A DNA stretch of 64,000 bases from Acidobacteriota bacterium (GTDB taxonomy: Bacteria; Acidobacteriota; Thermoanaerobaculia; Gp7-AA8): positions 1 through 64,000 of the forward strand of contig JAJPHC010000024.1 in the NCBI GenBank assembly GCA_021325515.1, written 5' to 3'. Positions 9,304 to 18,569 of the stretch are shown one piece after another. The notes beneath the pieces were generated by a model. It saw only the letters and a list, made by a program, of their open reading frames with translations. It searched no databases and was not told the DNA's origin. Position numbers and translations under genes: made by a program. Positions within the stretch are counted from its first letter, which is position 1, and each line of letters starts with the position of its first letter.

Positions 9304-10266
9304 GTGTCTCGCTGGGCTGTGACCGGTGCGTCGGGATTCATCGGGCGGCGCCTCCTTGCCGATCTGAACGGCCGCGGAATCGAGGTGCAGGCACTCGTGC
9401 GCGGCGGCCGTCAGCTCGGGCATGCGATCGCGATTCCCGGCGACGTCCGTGACGAGATGTCCCTGCGCGAGCTCGTTCGCGGCTGCGAGGTCGTCGTGCA
9501 TCTCGCCGCGTTCGTCCACCATGGCACGATGACGGAGGAGGACGCGGAAGAATGCCGTTCCGTCAATGTGGACGGAACCGCGCGCCTCGTCCGCGCGATT
9601 GCAGACGAAGGCTCGAAGCCGTTCCTCGTCTTCATCAGCAGTGCGAATGTCTACCCGCCGGGTGTGCCGGCGGATGAAGAGACTCCGCCGCAGCCTTCGA
9701 CGCTGTACGGCGAGACGAAGTGGAGAGCCGAGGGACTCGTGCTCGACGCGATCCGGCGCGGAGAGATCGAGGGAACCGTGCTTCGTCCGGCGATGGTCTT
9801 CGGCGAGGGAGCGCCGGGCAACCTCGCACGCCTCATCGCGATGGTTCGCCGCCGCGTCGTGCTCGACGTCAACGGCGGATCGCAGAAGAAGACCATCGTG
9901 CCGGTCGCCAATGTGATCAGCGCCATTCACGCAGTCGTGTCGAATCGTGAGGCGTCATCGGGACGGATCTACAACGTTGGCGGCGCGGTGCTGAGTATGC
10001 GCGAGCTCACGGAGTTGATCGCGCGCGCCGCCGGTGTGCATCCGCTTCACGTTCCCGTTCCGGGCGGCCTCGCGCGCCGCGTTGCGCGTGTTGCCGATCG
10101 CGTTCTTCGTCCCTCTGTGTCGTTCGAACGGCTGGCGCTGACGTATATGACCGACGCCATTATTCTCGACGACAGGATTCGGAGGCTGCCGGAGTTTACG
10201 TGTGCCGATGTTCCAGCCGAGATCGCGCGGACCGTTCTCGCCAGTGGACGCCGAGCGTCAGGATGA
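9304..10266 (+). CDS. NAD-dependent epimerase/dehydratase (extended SDR)
   Basis: This 320-residue extended short-chain dehydrogenase starts with GTG. The Rossmann motif is TGASGFIGRRLL at the N-terminus, ISSANVYPP provides the catalytic Ser region, and YGETKWRAE the YxxxK pair. Such enzymes epimerise, dehydrate or reduce nucleotide-activated sugars. Next to the WecA-like gene it may supply a modified sugar nucleotide for the first or second residue of the repeat unit. It overlaps the convergent WecA-like gene by 71 bases, an unusually long overlap that looks real because both proteins keep conserved ends. Confidence 0.88.
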   Translation: MSRWAVTGASGFIGRRLLADLNGRGIEVQALVRGGRQLGHAIAIPGDVRDEMSLRELVRGCEVVVHLAAFVHHGTMTEEDAEECRSVNVDGTARLVRAIADEGSKPFLVFISSANVYPPGVPADEETPPQPSTLYGETKWRAEGLVLDAIRRGEIEGTVLRPAMVFGEGAPGNLARLIAMVRRRVVLDVNGGSQKKTIVPVANVISAIHAVVSNREASSGRIYNVGGAVLSMRELTELIARAAGVHPLHVPVPGGLARRVARVADRVLRPSVSFERLALTYMTDAIILDDRIRRLPEFTCADVPAEIARTVLASGRRASG

Positions 10267-11224
10267 CGGCGATGACGGGCACGGCCGCGCTCACGGGCGG
10301 AATCAACGCCGCCACGAGACCTGCAAGCGACATCGCGCCGTAGAGCAGCGCCAGCGCCGCATGGCTCACACCGGTCTGGTTCAGACGCTGATAGAGATGC
10401 GTGCGATGCGCTTCGTGAAGACGCTCTCCACGCATCGCGCGGCGCAGCAGCGTGTACGTGCTGTCGTAGACGAAGGGCCATACCAGCAGCACGCCTTTGA
10501 AGAGCATCGCCGGATCGCGCGTCGTCGCAATGACGGTGATGAGACCGAAGGTGAAACCGAGAAACGCGCTTCCTACATCGCCCATGAAGATTCGCGCGGG
10601 CGACCAGTTGTGGACCAGGAAGCCGAGACATGCGCCGGCGATGAGCGCAGCCGAGACGCTCAACAGGGGAAGGGCGTGGCGAAAGGCGAGGATCGCCCAG
10701 CCGGTGCCGGCGACCACGCCCTGGAGTCCCGCGATTCCATCGACTCCGTCCATGAAGTTGTAGGCATTCGTCAGTCCTGCGATCCAGAAGACGGCGAGCA
10801 CGCTTCCGGCGATCCCGAGGGACATCGTCCCCATGAGCGGCAGCGAAATGCGGCTCATGCCGCCGAACAGCGCGACTCCCGCCGCCGCCATTCCGAGATG
10901 CACTGCGAGTCGAGAGAGAGGAGGCACCTGGCGCACATCGTCGATCCAACTGATGATTGCAATGCCGAGCGAGGGAAGGAGAAAGGCGACGCAATCACGC
11001 CACGATGTCACGCGGAAGCCGGACTGCGCGATGACGACACCGGCGATGGTCGTGACGACGATCGCCAGCCCGCCTCCGCGCGGAGTCGGGCGCTGATGCG
11101 AGCTTCGATGCGTCGGATGGTCGAGCAGTGCTCGCGCTTCCGCCCAGCGGCGCACCCATTCGACGAGGAACGCTGCGGTCAGCGCGGAGAACGTGGCGGC
11201 CAATGCGACCCGGAGCACGGTCAC
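10196..11224 (-). CDS. WecA/MraY-family sugar-1-phosphate transferase
   Basis: This 342-residue membrane protein has about ten hydrophobic segments and the hallmark motifs of polyprenyl-phosphate N-acetylhexosamine-1-phosphate transferases: SWIDDVRQVP (Asp pair), NAYNFMDGVDGIAG, and FMGDVGSAFLGF. It attaches the first sugar phosphate to undecaprenyl phosphate. Start GTG overlaps the stop of the upstream TPR gene (GTGA). The locus context argues for O-antigen/EPS initiation rather than MraY of peptidoglycan synthesis. Confidence 0.88.
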   Translation of the reverse strand: MTVLRVALAATFSALTAAFLVEWVRRWAEARALLDHPTHRSSHQRPTPRGGGLAIVVTTIAGVVIAQSGFRVTSWRDCVAFLLPSLGIAIISWIDDVRQVPPLSRLAVHLGMAAAGVALFGGMSRISLPLMGTMSLGIAGSVLAVFWIAGLTNAYNFMDGVDGIAGLQGVVAGTGWAILAFRHALPLLSVSAALIAGACLGFLVHNWSPARIFMGDVGSAFLGFTFGLITVIATTRDPAMLFKGVLLVWPFVYDSTYTLLRRAMRGERLHEAHRTHLYQRLNQTGVSHAALALLYGAMSLAGLVAALIPPVSAAVPVIAVILTLGVHWRERSARSRLEHRHT

Positions 11225-11742
11225 TGCGTGCGCTTCTCCTTTTCCTCTCGCACGAGACGGAGGTAGAGCGAGTCGACAGCTTCACGCACTTCGTCATGGT
11301 GAAGTGAGATCTGAGCCTCGAGCTCCGGATTGAACGTGCATGCCTTGATGAGCAGAGGAAGTGCCTCGCTGTCTCTCTGCAGGTCGATGAGCGTCAACCC
11401 CAGGTTGAGATACAGCTCCGGACGCTGGTCATAGAGCAGTGCTGTCTGATACATCGACGCAGCTTCTGCGTTTCGATTCAGGAATCGCAGATTGGCCGCA
11501 GCGACCATATAACGGCTTGCATCGACGGAGCAGTAGACGCACGGCGCGATCGACTCGAGGTTCTGCCGGGCGCGCGGCGCCGTGAACTCCGGTGGAGGAT
11601 TCTCGCGATTGAGTTTCTCCGTGCTGCGAATGACCCGCGCTTCCACGCGATTGCAGCGCAGCGGCTCGAAGACGTAGCGGCTGGCGGCAACGAGCGCTGT
11701 GGCCCAGAGGAGAAGGGCGGCGGTCCTGCGAAGCCGGATCAT
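11221..11742 (-). CDS. Membrane-anchored TPR protein
   Basis: This 173-residue protein has one N-terminal membrane segment (LRRTAALLLWATALVAASRY) and a C-terminal tetratricopeptide-like region (NAEAASMYQTALLYDQRPELYLNLG). A Cys-x-x-Cys pair (APCVYCSVD) lies between them. The ATG at 11742 overlaps the stop of the O-antigen ligase gene by 4 bases, so the two are translationally coupled. A TPR protein fused or coupled to a Wzy_C-type ligase is a common arrangement. Its exact job is unknown; it may act as a periplasmic adaptor for the ligase. Confidence 0.75.
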   Translation of the reverse strand: MIRLRRTAALLLWATALVAASRYVFEPLRCNRVEARVIRSTEKLNRENPPPEFTAPRARQNLESIAPCVYCSVDASRYMVAAANLRFLNRNAEAASMYQTALLYDQRPELYLNLGLTLIDLQRDSEALPLLIKACTFNPELEAQISLHHDEVREAVDSLYLRLVREEKEKRTQ

Positions 11743-12962
11743 TCTGTCTCGCTCCAGCTCAGCAGCACGGCGGAGAAATAGAGGATGACCTGAAGCACAG
11801 CAGTGAGTTCCATGGGAAAGGCCGCGATGGCCAGCGTGAACAATCCTGCCGCGATCGGAGCCCCTGCGTAACGGACGAACAGGCGGCGCTCGTCCGCGGC
11901 GGCCCACGTTTCGGCCGTCGTCCAGCCGATGAGAACGAAGAACGCCATCAGCAGCAGCCAGCCGGGCAAGCCTTCTTCCGCGAGCACCTGCAGATGATCG
12001 CTGTGAACCTCGCCGAAGTTTTCGGCGTTGAGTGCGAAGAATCGGTAGTCAGTCTGAATCTGCCCGAGCCTGTATTCGAGGAAACGGTACTTGAACACGC
12101 CGGGACCGACGCCGGTGACGGGATGATCGCGAAACATCTTCCACGCGGTCATGAACGGATAGATCCGTTGTGACGTTGCTTCCGCGAGATCGTGCTGGCG
12201 GATTGCCTGTTCCAGACGTTCGATTCTGTTCCTGACCGGCGGGACGGCGGCGATGGCGATCAGCACGCAGACCAGCGTCGCCGCAACGACTCTCATCCCG
12301 TTGCGCCGCGAAAGGATGACGCTGAGGACGAGCGCCGCGGCGACGCAGCCGGCGATCGCCGTCAGCGCTTCCGAGACCGCGATGCCGAGGGTGAGTGTGC
12401 AGGCGATGAGCGTCCAGTACCAACGGCGGCGCAGGAATGCGATCGCGATCGCGGCGATCGTGATCGGCAGCAGATACGAGCCGACATCGTTGGGGTTTCC
12501 CATCAACGCCGTGGTGCGGAGGTGCACAGGCAGATTCTTCGCGAAGGGGAAAACGCTCCAGACGTTCGTCCGTTGAACGACCGCGACGATCGCATTGATC
12601 ACGCCCGCTGCAAATGGAGCGGCGATCACCTGATTCAGCGTGCTGTCGCGCACCGCGATCCATGCAGCGACGAAGAAGAGCAGGGCTTCCGCCGTGCATT
12701 CGAAGGTGCGGTAGCTGACGAGCCGGTTCGTCGACAGCATTGTCGTGATCACCGACCAGAGGACGACCGCCGCCAGCATCACGATCCGCGATCGCTTTCG
12801 AATGAGACGCCGGACGTCGAGTTTTCCGAACAATGCCGCCGTGATCAGGATGGCCGCGATCAGAATCGCAGTCAGGCGGAACAGGAGGAACTTGGGATAG
12901 CGGAACGCGTCGTATCCGGATGGATCACAGACCAGCGGCAGGAGGAAGAGCGAAGCCGCCAC
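11739..12962 (-). CDS. O-antigen ligase-family protein (Wzy_C)
   Basis: This 407-residue protein has about ten membrane segments and the large periplasmic loop typical of the Wzy_C/WaaL family, including GVGPGVFKYRF followed by HSDHLQVLAEEGLPGW. It joins finished glycan to an acceptor, or polymerises it, at the periplasmic face. The best conventional start is GTG at 12962, which puts the first residue inside a membrane segment. The frame stays open back into the upstream gene, so a rarer start slightly upstream is possible. It lies between the CapD-like gene and the coupled TPR gene. Confidence 0.82.
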   Translation of the reverse strand: MAASLFLLPLVCDPSGYDAFRYPKFLLFRLTAILIAAILITAALFGKLDVRRLIRKRSRIVMLAAVVLWSVITTMLSTNRLVSYRTFECTAEALLFFVAAWIAVRDSTLNQVIAAPFAAGVINAIVAVVQRTNVWSVFPFAKNLPVHLRTTALMGNPNDVGSYLLPITIAAIAIAFLRRRWYWTLIACTLTLGIAVSEALTAIAGCVAAALVLSVILSRRNGMRVVAATLVCVLIAIAAVPPVRNRIERLEQAIRQHDLAEATSQRIYPFMTAWKMFRDHPVTGVGPGVFKYRFLEYRLGQIQTDYRFFALNAENFGEVHSDHLQVLAEEGLPGWLLLMAFFVLIGWTTAETWAAADERRLFVRYAGAPIAAGLFTLAIAAFPMELTAVLQVILYFSAVLLSWSETE

Positions 12963-13030
12963 GACCCAGCCAAGCGCGGACTGATAGGGCGCAGCAACGA
13001 TGCCTGAGGATGGCGGCCGATCGTTCGAGA

Positions 13031-15013
13031 TCAGTTTGCGGACGGGAGTTGCTCCGCAAGTCGCGCGTTGAAGGCAACCCTGCTGGTTTCGCCGAGGTGC
13101 TTCCTGGACACGACGTCGTTGGGGCTGTATTCAGCAATCAACTGCGACAGCGCGTCGATTGCCTGTTTGCGCTCGAAGTTCAGTTGCGCAGCTCGCGTCA
13201 GCCAGGCGTTCACAACCTGACGCTGAGGCTGCGGCGCTTCGGTGACGACGATGTGAGGATGCCTCGTGGGATGGATCGATTCGCCTTCGAGCCGGATTTC
13301 CTCGAACAGCTTCTCGCCCGGCCGCAGCCCCGTGAAGATGATCGGGATCTCGTCCTCGGTCTGGTTCGAAAGCCGGATGAGGTCGCGGGCGAGATCGACG
13401 ATCTTCACCGGCTCACCCATATCGAGCATGAAGATCTCGCCGGAACTGCCGAGCGTCGCAGCCTGCAGAACGAGTGAAACCGCCTCCGACGTGCGGAGGA
13501 AGTATCGCGTTACTTCCGGATGCGTGACCGTCACCGGTCCGCCTTGTGCGATCTGCTCCATGAACAGTGGGATGACACTGCCCGAGGAGCCGATGACATT
13601 GCCGAATCGAACGATCGTCATCTTGAGCGGCGAATGCGCGGCGAGGTCGAGCAATGCGATTTCCGCAGCGCGCTTCGTTGCGCCCATCACGCTCGTCGGA
13701 TTAATGGCCTTATCGGTGGAGATGAAGACAAATCTCTCGACATTGTGGCTGGTGCAGATCTCGGCCAGTGCGCGCGTTGCAATGCAGTTGTTGAGGATGT
13801 ACTCGCGCGGGTTTTCTTCGCCGAGGGGAACGTGCTTGTGCGCTGCCGCGTGCAGCACGATCTGCGGCTTCACCCGCGCGATGAGCTGATCCAGCTCTTC
13901 GACATTGCGGATGTCCATCAGATTGAACGAGACTTCAGTCGACGGCCACACCAACTCGCGCGAGAGGCGCTTGCGCACTTCGTAGAGGGCAAACTCGGAG
14001 CGCTCGACGAGGGCGAGATCCGACGGTTCGAATTGCAGAATCTGATTTGCGAGCTCGGAGCCGATGGTGCCGCCTGCGCCGGTGATCAGGACGCGGCGTC
14101 CACGGAACAGCGCGCGCACCGGATCTCCCGGAAGCTCGATCTGTTTCCGGCGCAGCAGGTCTTCGACCTTCACCGTGCGGAGCTGCGTGACGTGCACCTT
14201 GCCCGTGACGAGGTGGTCGATGCCGGGAATCATCTTGAACTGCAGGTCCGCTTCCGAAACGTAGCGGACGATCTCGCGCAGACGCTTTCCGGATGCGCTG
14301 GGCATTGCGATGAGCGCCTCGTCGGCGTTCGTCGCATCGGCAATCGACGCGATCTCGGAGATCGGTCCGTGAACGCTGATCCCGCGAATATGCACGCCCC
14401 ATTTGGCGCGCTGGTCGTCGACGAATCCGACGACTTTTCCGAGTTGCGGCCGATGTTCGATCTCGCGCGCGAGCGTTTCTCCGGCATCGCCGGCGCCCAC
14501 GATGAGTACGCGCTTGTGTGCTCCCGCCTCGGCTGCTCCGCCGCGCCACTTGTCCCGCCCGATGCGGATGATGAGGCGCGCACCGAACAGGGTGAGGAGT
14601 GACAGTGCCCAATCGATCAGGAGAACGCCGCGCGGCGTCCGGACGAATCTCGTGAATTCGGGAAATTGCTCGCTGAGAAACCAGAGGCCGGTGAGAATCC
14701 CGTTGGCGACCGTCAGGCCGAAGACGAGACGGACAACGTCCGAGATGCCGACGTAGCGCCACCAGCCGCGATAGAAGCCGAACAATGCGCCTGCGATCAG
14801 CTGAACCGAGATCACCAGGACGAACCCATTGCGAGCGATCGCGAAGTACTCCTCGGGAATCGAAAAGTCGAAGCGGACGACGTAGGCCAGAGCGAAGCAG
14901 CCGGCAAACACCATCGCATGGAACCCGAACAGAAGGAGTGTTCTGGCAAACGCCGTTTGACCGAGCAGTCGGTCAAGCAGGGGAAGGCGGTTCGTCGCGT
15001 GAGGGTTATTCAC
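13031..15013 (-). CDS. CapD/WbpM-type nucleoside-diphosphate-sugar dehydratase
   Basis: This 660-residue protein has four N-terminal membrane segments (about residues 20-130), a first Rossmann-like domain (VGAGDAGETLARE, about 170), and a C-terminal SDR domain with GAGGTIGSELA (about 315) and the STDKAINPTSVMGATKR active-site region. This is the domain order of WbpM/FlaA1/PglF-like UDP-sugar 4,6-dehydratases that make deoxy-amino sugars for O-antigen, capsule or glycoprotein. Start is GTG at 15013. It heads the minus-strand operon of four overlapping or closely spaced genes ending at the WecA-like gene. Confidence 0.93.
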   Translation of the reverse strand: MNNPHATNRLPLLDRLLGQTAFARTLLLFGFHAMVFAGCFALAYVVRFDFSIPEEYFAIARNGFVLVISVQLIAGALFGFYRGWWRYVGISDVVRLVFGLTVANGILTGLWFLSEQFPEFTRFVRTPRGVLLIDWALSLLTLFGARLIIRIGRDKWRGGAAEAGAHKRVLIVGAGDAGETLAREIEHRPQLGKVVGFVDDQRAKWGVHIRGISVHGPISEIASIADATNADEALIAMPSASGKRLREIVRYVSEADLQFKMIPGIDHLVTGKVHVTQLRTVKVEDLLRRKQIELPGDPVRALFRGRRVLITGAGGTIGSELANQILQFEPSDLALVERSEFALYEVRKRLSRELVWPSTEVSFNLMDIRNVEELDQLIARVKPQIVLHAAAHKHVPLGEENPREYILNNCIATRALAEICTSHNVERFVFISTDKAINPTSVMGATKRAAEIALLDLAAHSPLKMTIVRFGNVIGSSGSVIPLFMEQIAQGGPVTVTHPEVTRYFLRTSEAVSLVLQAATLGSSGEIFMLDMGEPVKIVDLARDLIRLSNQTEDEIPIIFTGLRPGEKLFEEIRLEGESIHPTRHPHIVVTEAPQPQRQVVNAWLTRAAQLNFERKQAIDALSQLIAEYSPNDVVSRKHLGETSRVAFNARLAEQLPSAN

Positions 15014-15194
15014 AGGCGTAAAGTACGGTTGAAACTACAGATTCGTTTTCGGAGTCTGTGTCGTACCGTTTAGAAAATAACTCGAGATGCGGCATTGTAT
15101 CGCGTCAACGATTTTGATCAATATCGCGATCGGCTGAGTTTGCTATGTCTTTACGCATCATGCAAAAAGCACCCTGGAGCCCTGTGGCAGCCGG

Positions 15195-15944
15195 ATGATT
15201 CCCCGGGCCTACCATGACATCCGCAGGCTCCCCCGTGCGGAGCTGAAAGATTTCCTCGGCGAGAACCTCCTTACGCTCGCGGAAGAAGAGGCGTGGGCGG
15301 TCATCGAGAATCCGTACGTGACTCCGGCGATGCTGCTCGCCATCGCGCAGAGCCAGCGTCTCGCTGCTTATTACTCCGTCCGGGTCAGGCTCGTTGCGCA
15401 CCGGCAGACGCCGCTGGCGCAGTCGGTCAAGCTCATTCACTATCTCTATTTCTTCGATCTGGTTCGTCTGTCGGTCGATGTCACGGTTCCCGCTCCCGTC
15501 CGCCGCGCGATCGAGACGCAGCTTCTGCTTCGCGTCGACAAGCTGACGCTCGGCGAGCGCATCGCGAGCGCGCGCCGTTGCAGCTCTGCTCTCATCAAGG
15601 TCTTTCTCGCTGATCCCGATGTGCGCGTGTTCGAGACGGTGCTCGCGAACCAGCGCGTCCGCGAGGACGACATCCTCGCCGTGATCGCCTCGCGCGAGAC
15701 GCAGAGCGAGAAGCTGCAAATGATCGCCGACGATCAGAAGTGGTCGTATCGCTATGCGGTGCGCAAGGCTCTCGTGCTGAATCCGGCGACGCCTCGCTCG
15801 GCGGCTGCGCGGCAACTGCGGTTCCTGACCGCGCGCGATCGCCGCCAGCTCCTGCAGAATCCCACCATATCGACCTATCTGCGCCGCTGCATCGAGCGGA
15901 TGCACGCGAAGGATTTCTCGGCGCATGTCGAGCGAATTGAATAG
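15195..15944 (+). CDS. Alpha-helical-repeat protein (HEAT/DUF2336-like)
   Basis: I cannot name this 249-residue protein. It is all-helical with short repeated helical pairs, for example VIENPYVTPAMLLAIAQSQ, VLANQRVREDDILAVIASR and ALVLNPATPRSAAARQL, spaced about 38-75 residues apart, in the manner of leucine-rich-variant, HEAT or DUF2336 repeats. No membrane segment or signal is seen. It heads a seven-gene operon and resembles the third gene (16818-17909) in style, so the two may be paralogues. The start ATG is preceded by a 181-base divergent gap that should hold the operon promoter. A protein-binding scaffold role is inference. Confidence 0.65.
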   Translation: MIPRAYHDIRRLPRAELKDFLGENLLTLAEEEAWAVIENPYVTPAMLLAIAQSQRLAAYYSVRVRLVAHRQTPLAQSVKLIHYLYFFDLVRLSVDVTVPAPVRRAIETQLLLRVDKLTLGERIASARRCSSALIKVFLADPDVRVFETVLANQRVREDDILAVIASRETQSEKLQMIADDQKWSYRYAVRKALVLNPATPRSAAARQLRFLTARDRRQLLQNPTISTYLRRCIERMHAKDFSAHVERIE

Positions 15945-16821
15945 AATGCACGAATCGATGAGTGATCAGGATGCGCAGGCGCATTCCGAGCTCGCCTCCT
16001 TCGGGGAGGAGCTGAAACGGGAGCGGGAGATTCGAGGAATCTCTCTGAAAGAAATCTCGGACGAGACCAAGATCAGCAAGCGCTTCCTCGAAGCTCTCGA
16101 GCGCAATGATCACAAGACGCTGCCTGCTCCTGTCTTCACCCGCGGATTCGTCCGTCAATACTCGCGCTACCTCGGGATCAATGCCGAGGAGATGGTGAAT
16201 CGGTACAACTACGCGGCGGCGGGCGACGATCGAATCGAGAAGAGCACGCAGCTGGAGCGCCTCGTTCAGCCGCCGGTGCCGCCGGGACAGCCGCAGAGCG
16301 GGAAAGGCATCCCGCCGCTCTACGCGCGCATCGACCGCAACATCTACATCACGATCGCCATCGTCGCGGCGCTGGCGATCGTTGCCTGGTGGGCGTTCCG
16401 CTACAAGGAACAGCGGTCGGTCGAGGAAGCGGAAGCCGCGGCGCATCCTCCGGTCGTCGCGTCGTCGAGCGCCGCGGTGGCTCCGAAGTCCGTGGCGACG
16501 GTCCCGGCCCAACCAGCCGCTGCAGCAGCCGGCGATGTTCTCCGCATGACGCTCGATGTGAACGACAACTCCTGGGTCACGCTCGAAGTCGACGGCAAGA
16601 TCGTCGTCAGCGACGAATTGAAAGCGGGCGAGCACCGGACGTACGAAGCGAAAGATCGCTTCCGCTTCAAGACGGTCGGAAATGCCGGCGGCGTCGCGCT
16701 GACCATCAATGACATTCACATCCCTTCGCTCGGACGCGACCGGCAGGTCGTGCATGATCGCGTCTTCGATCGCGAATGGCTTCGCAGCCACGCCAGTTCT
16801 CCGGATCAGAACCACACATGA
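15925..16821 (+). CDS. RodZ-like HTH/DUF4115 protein
   Basis: This protein of up to 298 residues has the RodZ layout: an N-terminal HTH_25 domain (LKREREIRGISLKEIS ... ISKRFLEALE, about residues 30-100), a single membrane segment near 133-152 (IYITIAIVAALAIVAWWAF), an Ala/Pro-rich linker, and a C-terminal periplasmic DUF4115 domain (DNSWVTLEVDGKIV). RodZ links MreB to the cell-wall elongation machinery. Start choice is uncertain: ATG 15925 overlaps the upstream gene by 20 bases and has AAGGA upstream; ATG 15946 or 15958 are alternatives. It may be a RodZ homologue serving the wall-related genes downstream (PP2C, L,D-transpeptidase). Confidence 0.85.
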   Translation: MSSELNRMHESMSDQDAQAHSELASFGEELKREREIRGISLKEISDETKISKRFLEALERNDHKTLPAPVFTRGFVRQYSRYLGINAEEMVNRYNYAAAGDDRIEKSTQLERLVQPPVPPGQPQSGKGIPPLYARIDRNIYITIAIVAALAIVAWWAFRYKEQRSVEEAEAAAHPPVVASSSAAVAPKSVATVPAQPAAAAAGDVLRMTLDVNDNSWVTLEVDGKIVVSDELKAGEHRTYEAKDRFRFKTVGNAGGVALTINDIHIPSLGRDRQVVHDRVFDREWLRSHASSPDQNHT

Positions 16822-17909
16822 CCAATGTCCCTTCAGACCTCAATTCCGGCTCCGTCATCGAGCTGATCGAGTCAGGCGCGTATCCACGGGACGTCGTTCT
16901 CACGATTGCTCGCGGATTTCTTCCTCTGGCGCAGGAAGAGCTGGTCGCTGTTCTCGCGTGGCTCACTGCGTACCCCGATGCGGAGATCGCGGAAGCATCC
17001 CGCGCCTCGATTGCCGAGCTCCCGCCGCGGGTAGTCCTCACATTTGCCTCCAGCGAGGAGAGCAATGCGGACTACCTCTCGCGTCTGCTGCTGGCCAGCC
17101 ATGATCAGACGGTCGTCGAAGCACTGATCCGCAACAAGACCATTCCCGATTCGGCCGTGCTCGATCTCGCGCGCCATGCCGAGCCGGCGATCCAGGAAGT
17201 CATCGTCATCAACCAGGCTCGTATTCTCCGCACGCCGGAGATCCTCGATGCCCTGCTCGAGAACCCCACGCTGTCGATCGACGTCCGCAGACGCGCACTC
17301 GAAACGCGCGAGGAGTTCTTCGACAAAAAGGCGCGGCTGCTCCGTGTCGAGCTGCCGCCCGATCTGCCGATCGAGCCCGATCTCGTGGACGCACCACTCG
17401 ACGAGATCGCCGATCTTCTCGAGAAGGCCGAAGAGCCCGAGTTTCAGCAGACGTCTGCGCCGGAGCTCAACTCCGAGGACAAGAAGGATGAGAAGAAGGT
17501 CGCGGAGTGGGTGAAGATCCTCAACATGTCCGTGGCCCAGAAAGTGGTGATCGCTTTCCGCGGCGACAAGTCGGTTCGCATGCTGCTCGTCCGTGAGCGA
17601 AACAGGCTGGTGGCAGGCTCCGTGATGCGCAACCCGCGCATGTCGGAGCAGGAAGCGGAGATCATCGCGGGAATGCGGAACGTCGACGAGGAGGTTCTGC
17701 GGCTCCTCTCGCTGAGGAGAGACTGGATGACCAAGTATCCTGTCGTCCTGGCACTCTGCAGAAACCCGAAGGCGCCGATAGGGGTTGTCCTCACGTTGAT
17801 CAATCGGTTAGCCTTAAGAGATTTGAAAAGCCTGAAGGATGACCGTGGCGTCGCGGAAGTGGTCCGTTCGAGTGCAAGACGGGCGTATCTGCAAAAGACA
17901 CAGAAGTAG
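16818..17909 (+). CDS. Alpha-helical-repeat protein, unassigned
   Basis: This 363-residue all-helical protein has repeated short helical pairs (VVEALIRNKTIPDSAVLDLARHA, ILDALLENPTLSIDVRRRAL), then a charged linker (about 210-235, EDKKDEKKVAEW) and a second helical domain (MLLVRERNRLVAGSVMRNPRMSEQEAE). I chose the ATG at 16818, which overlaps the RodZ-like stop (ATGA), instead of a start 42 bases earlier. It looks like a longer relative of the first gene of the operon. No enzyme motif is visible; a scaffold or response-type protein is inferred. Confidence 0.7.
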   Translation: MTNVPSDLNSGSVIELIESGAYPRDVVLTIARGFLPLAQEELVAVLAWLTAYPDAEIAEASRASIAELPPRVVLTFASSEESNADYLSRLLLASHDQTVVEALIRNKTIPDSAVLDLARHAEPAIQEVIVINQARILRTPEILDALLENPTLSIDVRRRALETREEFFDKKARLLRVELPPDLPIEPDLVDAPLDEIADLLEKAEEPEFQQTSAPELNSEDKKDEKKVAEWVKILNMSVAQKVVIAFRGDKSVRMLLVRERNRLVAGSVMRNPRMSEQEAEIIAGMRNVDEEVLRLLSLRRDWMTKYPVVLALCRNPKAPIGVVLTLINRLALRDLKSLKDDRGVAEVVRSSARRAYLQKTQK

Positions 17910-17919
17910 CTCGATCTGA

Positions 17920-18564
17920 ATGAAGATCAATTACTACGAGGTGCTGGGCGTGGAGCGTAGCGCAACGGAGCAGGAAATCCGCGACCGTTTCCGCCAACTC
18001 GCGCGCGAACAGCATCCGGATCGCTACCGCGGCCCTGACAAGGCTGGCGCCGAGCGGAAATTTCAGACGCTGACGGAAGCCGTCAACGTCCTGACGAATG
18101 CCTCGCGCCGCAAACAGCACGACAGCGAGCTGGCCAGCGGAGGCGGAAAGAACGTCGATTTCGGGCAGATCGCCAAGGCGTACATCGCCAAAGGCGTCAA
18201 GGCATACAAGGATGGCGATCTGAAATCCGCCTTCGAGAATTTCGACATGGCGGTCAAGCACAATCCGCAGGACGCGAAGGCGCAATATCATTTCGCTCTC
18301 GTGGCCAAACGATTTCCCAACACGCTGCGGCAGGCGGTGCAGGCCATCGAGCTCGCAGTGCAACGCGATCCTGTCAATCCGGTGTACTTGAAAGAAGCTG
18401 GTGAGCTCTTCAAGAAGGTGAATCTGGTGACCAAGGCTGAACGCTACTTCGAGGAGGCTTTGAAGTGGGACCCGCAGAATCTCGAAGTGCAGGCGGCGCT
18501 CGGAGAGCTCCGCGGCTCGAAAGAGCCAGCCAAGACCGGCTTAGGCCGGTTCAGGAAGAGCTAG
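17920..18564 (+). CDS. DnaJ-domain protein with TPR region
   Basis: This 214-residue protein has an N-terminal J domain (NYYEVLGVERSATEQEIRDRF, with the essential HPD at EQHPDRY, about residue 31) and a C-terminal tetratricopeptide region (KAYKDGDLKSAFENFDMAVKHNP, then AERYFEEALKWDP). J domains stimulate DnaK ATPase, and the TPR part would select clients. The Gly/Phe and zinc-finger regions of classical DnaJ are missing, so this is a type III J protein. It starts 10 bases after the helical-repeat gene and ends 5 bases before the phosphatase start. Confidence 0.88.
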   Translation: MKINYYEVLGVERSATEQEIRDRFRQLAREQHPDRYRGPDKAGAERKFQTLTEAVNVLTNASRRKQHDSELASGGGKNVDFGQIAKAYIAKGVKAYKDGDLKSAFENFDMAVKHNPQDAKAQYHFALVAKRFPNTLRQAVQAIELAVQRDPVNPVYLKEAGELFKKVNLVTKAERYFEEALKWDPQNLEVQAALGELRGSKEPAKTGLGRFRKS

Positions 18565-18569
18565 TGCGA

